From the NCBI GenBank assembly GCA_964477115.1, contig CAYZCY010000017.1:1-31760 (forward strand): a stretch of DNA of 31,760 nt. Reading direction: 5' to 3'. The position numbers were made by a program, and so were the translations under genes. This document shows, in pieces, positions 29,781 through 31,760 of this stretch. Under the pieces are notes generated by a model that had not been told where the DNA came from, made no database searches, and saw only the letters and a list, made by a program, of their open reading frames with translations. This stretch comes from RGIG3135 sp964477115 (GTDB lineage Bacteria; Actinomycetota; Coriobacteriia; Coriobacteriales; Eggerthellaceae). Positions within the stretch are counted from its first letter, which is position 1; each line of letters begins with the position of its first letter.

Positions 29781-31760
29781 TTAGTCAGCGTCGAGGCTGC
29801 GGACGCGGCGCAGGTTGCACATAACGCCCTTGTAGGGTGCGCCGAAGCCGAGCTTGCCGATGTTCATATGCGGGACGAGGCTGTTGAAGTTGGACTTCCA
29901 AACGCCGAACAGGTTGGGCTCTTCGCCGTCCTGCTCAGGGAACCACCAGCCGTGTGCGCAGTTGAGGATGCCGGGCTTGATGATCGGGGTGACCTCAGCC
30001 TTGAAGCGAGCCTCGCCGAACATGTTGTAGACCTCGCACCAGTCGCCGTCGGTGACGCCGTATGCCTCTGCGGTCTCGGGGTTGATCTGAACCCACGGCC
30101 ACGGATCGATCTGACGCAGGGACGGGACGTGACGGTGCTCGGAGTGGAAGGAGCTGTAGCGGCGGGAGCCGGAGGTGGTGATCAGCGGATACTGACCAGC
30201 GAACTCGGGCTTGCTGATCTGCGAGAAGTTCGGCTCCTCGTAGTAGGGCAGCGGATCCTCGCCCCAGGACTCGTACAGGATGGAGTAAGCCTCGATCTGG
30301 CCAGTGATGGTGTTGAAGCCAGGATCGCCGTCGAAGCGCAGCATGCCCTTCTCGTACTTCTCGTACTCGAAGCCGTGTGCGCCGGGCTGGTAGAGGCCGA
30401 GCTCCTGGAAGGACTGCCAGTCGAAGCCGAGCTCCTTGAGCTGGTCGGACTCGAAGTCCCAAACAGCCTTCTCGAGAGCGTCGTAGTCGAACTTGCCGCG
30501 GCCCTCAGCAGAGGTGACTGCAACGGGCTTCTCGGACTGTGCGAGAGCGGCGATGTCGAGGGTCTCGCCTGCCGGCTTGTACCACGGCCACCAGGTCGGG
30601 TTCAGGCGCTGACCGAACATGAGGCAGATCTCAACGTCGGACTTGCACTCGCCGACGACCAGAGCACGGTTCATGGGGCCCATGAAGACGGTGTTGCGGC
30701 CGTAGTGGGTGAGGACGATGCCGTCATGCTCTGCCCAAGTGGACATCGGGAGGAAGTAGTCACCGAGAGCCATGGAAGTCGGGGTCTGGGTGAGGTCCTG
30801 GATGACGACGCACTCGAGCTTCTTGAGGGCCTTGTGCCAACGCTTCGGCTGTGCGGAGCAGGTGGGGGCCAGGAAGTTGGAGCTGTTGAACCAGCCCATC
30901 TTCAGGGCGTAGGGCTCGTCGGACTCCATGGTGTTGAGGGTCTCGTCGGGCTGGGTGGTTGCCATACCGGTGGACAGGCCCGGCCAAGCAGCGGCGCCGA
31001 TGCGGAGCTGCCAGACGGAGTCCTCCATAGCACCGCGCTGGTTCATGCGCCACTTGCCGAGGAGAGCGGACGGCGGGCCGAGGGTGAGGCCGCCGGGACG
31101 GTCGATGGAGCCGGAGAGAGCTGCCAGGAGAATCATAGCCTGGGACAGCTGAACGCCGTTCTTGTTCTGGTCGAATGCCAGACCCCATGCCCAACCGATC
31201 GGGCGCTCGGTGCCGATGATGTGAGCTGCACGGATGATGTCCTCAGCCGGAACGGTCGTGATCTCAGCGACCTTCTCGACCGGGTACTCAGCTGCGCGAG
31301 CCTTGAGGTCGTCGAGACCGAAGATCCACTTCTCGGCGAACTCCTTGTCGTACTCCTCGTTCTGGAACATGAGGTTCATGATGCCGAGGGCCATGGCGGT
31401 GTCGGTCTGCGGGCGGACCTGCAGGTTGATGTTGCCGTCATGTGCGCCGACCCAGGTGACGCGCGGGTCGATGGAGATGATCTTGGTGCCGAGCTTCATC
31501 ATGTCGACGAGGCAGTGGCCGAAGAAGCCGTCGCCGTTGGAGGGCAGAGGCTCCTTGCCCCACACGACAACCCACTTGGAGAGCGTGTAGGCCGGATCAT
31601 GGTAGGAACCCGGGAGATGACCAGCGTAGTCAAGCTCGGGGTAGCCAGCGCCGAGAACGTAGTCGGCGATGGAGCAACGAGGACCGTAGCAGGACCAACC
31701 GGACTGCGTGTAGCAGCAGTTCGGCGACTGCAGGACGGAGAACGTCAGAGCGTCGTAGTA
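29781..31760 (-). CDS. Molybdopterin oxidoreductase, DMSO-reductase superfamily (cut by window edge)
   Basis: Large molybdoenzyme subunit, of which the last 659 residues are in the window; the start lies beyond the right edge. It binds a bis-molybdopterin guanine dinucleotide cofactor. Visible marks are NCCYTQSGWSCYGPR near the window edge, WVVVWGKEPLPSNGDG, GTKIISIDPRVTWVGAH (MGD site), LRP-type QVRPQTDTAMALGIMN, GWAWGLAFDQNKNG, DYFLPMSTWAEHDG, and in the C-terminal domain HVPSLRQIDPWPWVQINPETA and GDWCEVYNMFGEARFK. It resembles the catechol dehydroxylase and transhydroxylase-like enzymes of gut Eggerthellaceae, but the substrate is not decidable. Codon use is strongly biased, as in highly expressed genes. 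Small genes of 117 and 91 residues follow. Signal peptide and any iron-sulfur site cannot be seen. Confidence 0.9.
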   Translation of the reverse strand, partial: YYDALTFSVLQSPNCCYTQSGWSCYGPRCSIADYVLGAGYPELDYAGHLPGSYHDPAYTLSKWVVVWGKEPLPSNGDGFFGHCLVDMMKLGTKIISIDPRVTWVGAHDGNINLQVRPQTDTAMALGIMNLMFQNEEYDKEFAEKWIFGLDDLKARAAEYPVEKVAEITTVPAEDIIRAAHIIGTERPIGWAWGLAFDQNKNGVQLSQAMILLAALSGSIDRPGGLTLGPPSALLGKWRMNQRGAMEDSVWQLRIGAAAWPGLSTGMATTQPDETLNTMESDEPYALKMGWFNSSNFLAPTCSAQPKRWHKALKKLECVVIQDLTQTPTSMALGDYFLPMSTWAEHDGIVLTHYGRNTVFMGPMNRALVVGECKSDVEICLMFGQRLNPTWWPWYKPAGETLDIAALAQSEKPVAVTSAEGRGKFDYDALEKAVWDFESDQLKELGFDWQSFQELGLYQPGAHGFEYEKYEKGMLRFDGDPGFNTITGQIEAYSILYESWGEDPLPYYEEPNFSQISKPEFAGQYPLITTSGSRRYSSFHSEHRHVPSLRQIDPWPWVQINPETAEAYGVTDGDWCEVYNMFGEARFKAEVTPIIKPGILNCAHGWWFPEQDGEEPNLFGVWKSNFNSLVPHMNIGKLGFGAPYKGVMCNLRRVRSLDAD

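Overview
The window reads as a chromosomal segment of a Gram-positive, fairly GC-rich, probably anaerobic actinobacterium. An actinobacterial-type integration host factor (mIHF), a GadB/GadC acid-resistance pair, a non-redundant set of stress genes and a very large molybdopterin enzyme point to the class Coriobacteriia, most likely Eggerthellaceae. This placement is an inference from gene content and not a database result. Most genes lie on the minus strand in short operons. I saw no tRNA, rRNA, CRISPR array, insertion sequence or prophage.

Layout. 1-2033: glutamate decarboxylase (cut by the left edge) and glutamate/GABA antiporter, translationally coupled, running leftward. 2236-3144: EamA-type transporter. 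3191-4048: DegV lipid-binding protein with a dyad upstream. 4278-7431: polar amino-acid ABC importer (binding lipoprotein, permease with an unusual exported N-terminal domain, ATPase). 7599-9447: small alarmone synthetase and MazG. 9774-11017: mIHF and a SpoU-type RNA methyltransferase. 11087-14632: DUF2064 protein, Apt and HtpG, the last behind a strong promoter with a CIRCE (HrcA) operator. 14856-15851: PfkB-family kinase. 15974-17916: FecCD/FecE-type importer without its binding protein, with a 9-bp dyad upstream.

Three parts stand out. (1) 18072-20827 holds trigger factor, a SlyD-like FKBP and a trigger-factor paralogue that has lost the ribosome-binding and prolyl-isomerase domains: a partly disassembled trigger factor in one cluster. 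(2) 20987-27652 is a tight four-gene operon: a cytosolic BspA-type leucine-rich-repeat protein, a DUF2201/VWA protein whose HExxH-like motif lacks its glutamate, a MoxR AAA+ ATPase fused to an ArsM-like methyltransferase domain with altered key residues, and a 92-residue protein. It resembles known MoxR-VWA remodelling pairs but I know of no described system with this composition. (3) 29038-31760 encodes a DMSO-reductase-superfamily molybdoenzyme (cut by the right edge), a ferredoxin-fold subunit that has lost nearly all its cluster cysteines, and a 91-residue protein. This suggests a molybdoenzyme that no longer passes electrons through its small subunit.

Between regions 2 and 3 lie a 130-residue protein of unknown function and a TetR-type regulator convergent with the molybdoenzyme operon. 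Rho-independent terminators can be seen after most operons and are listed individually.
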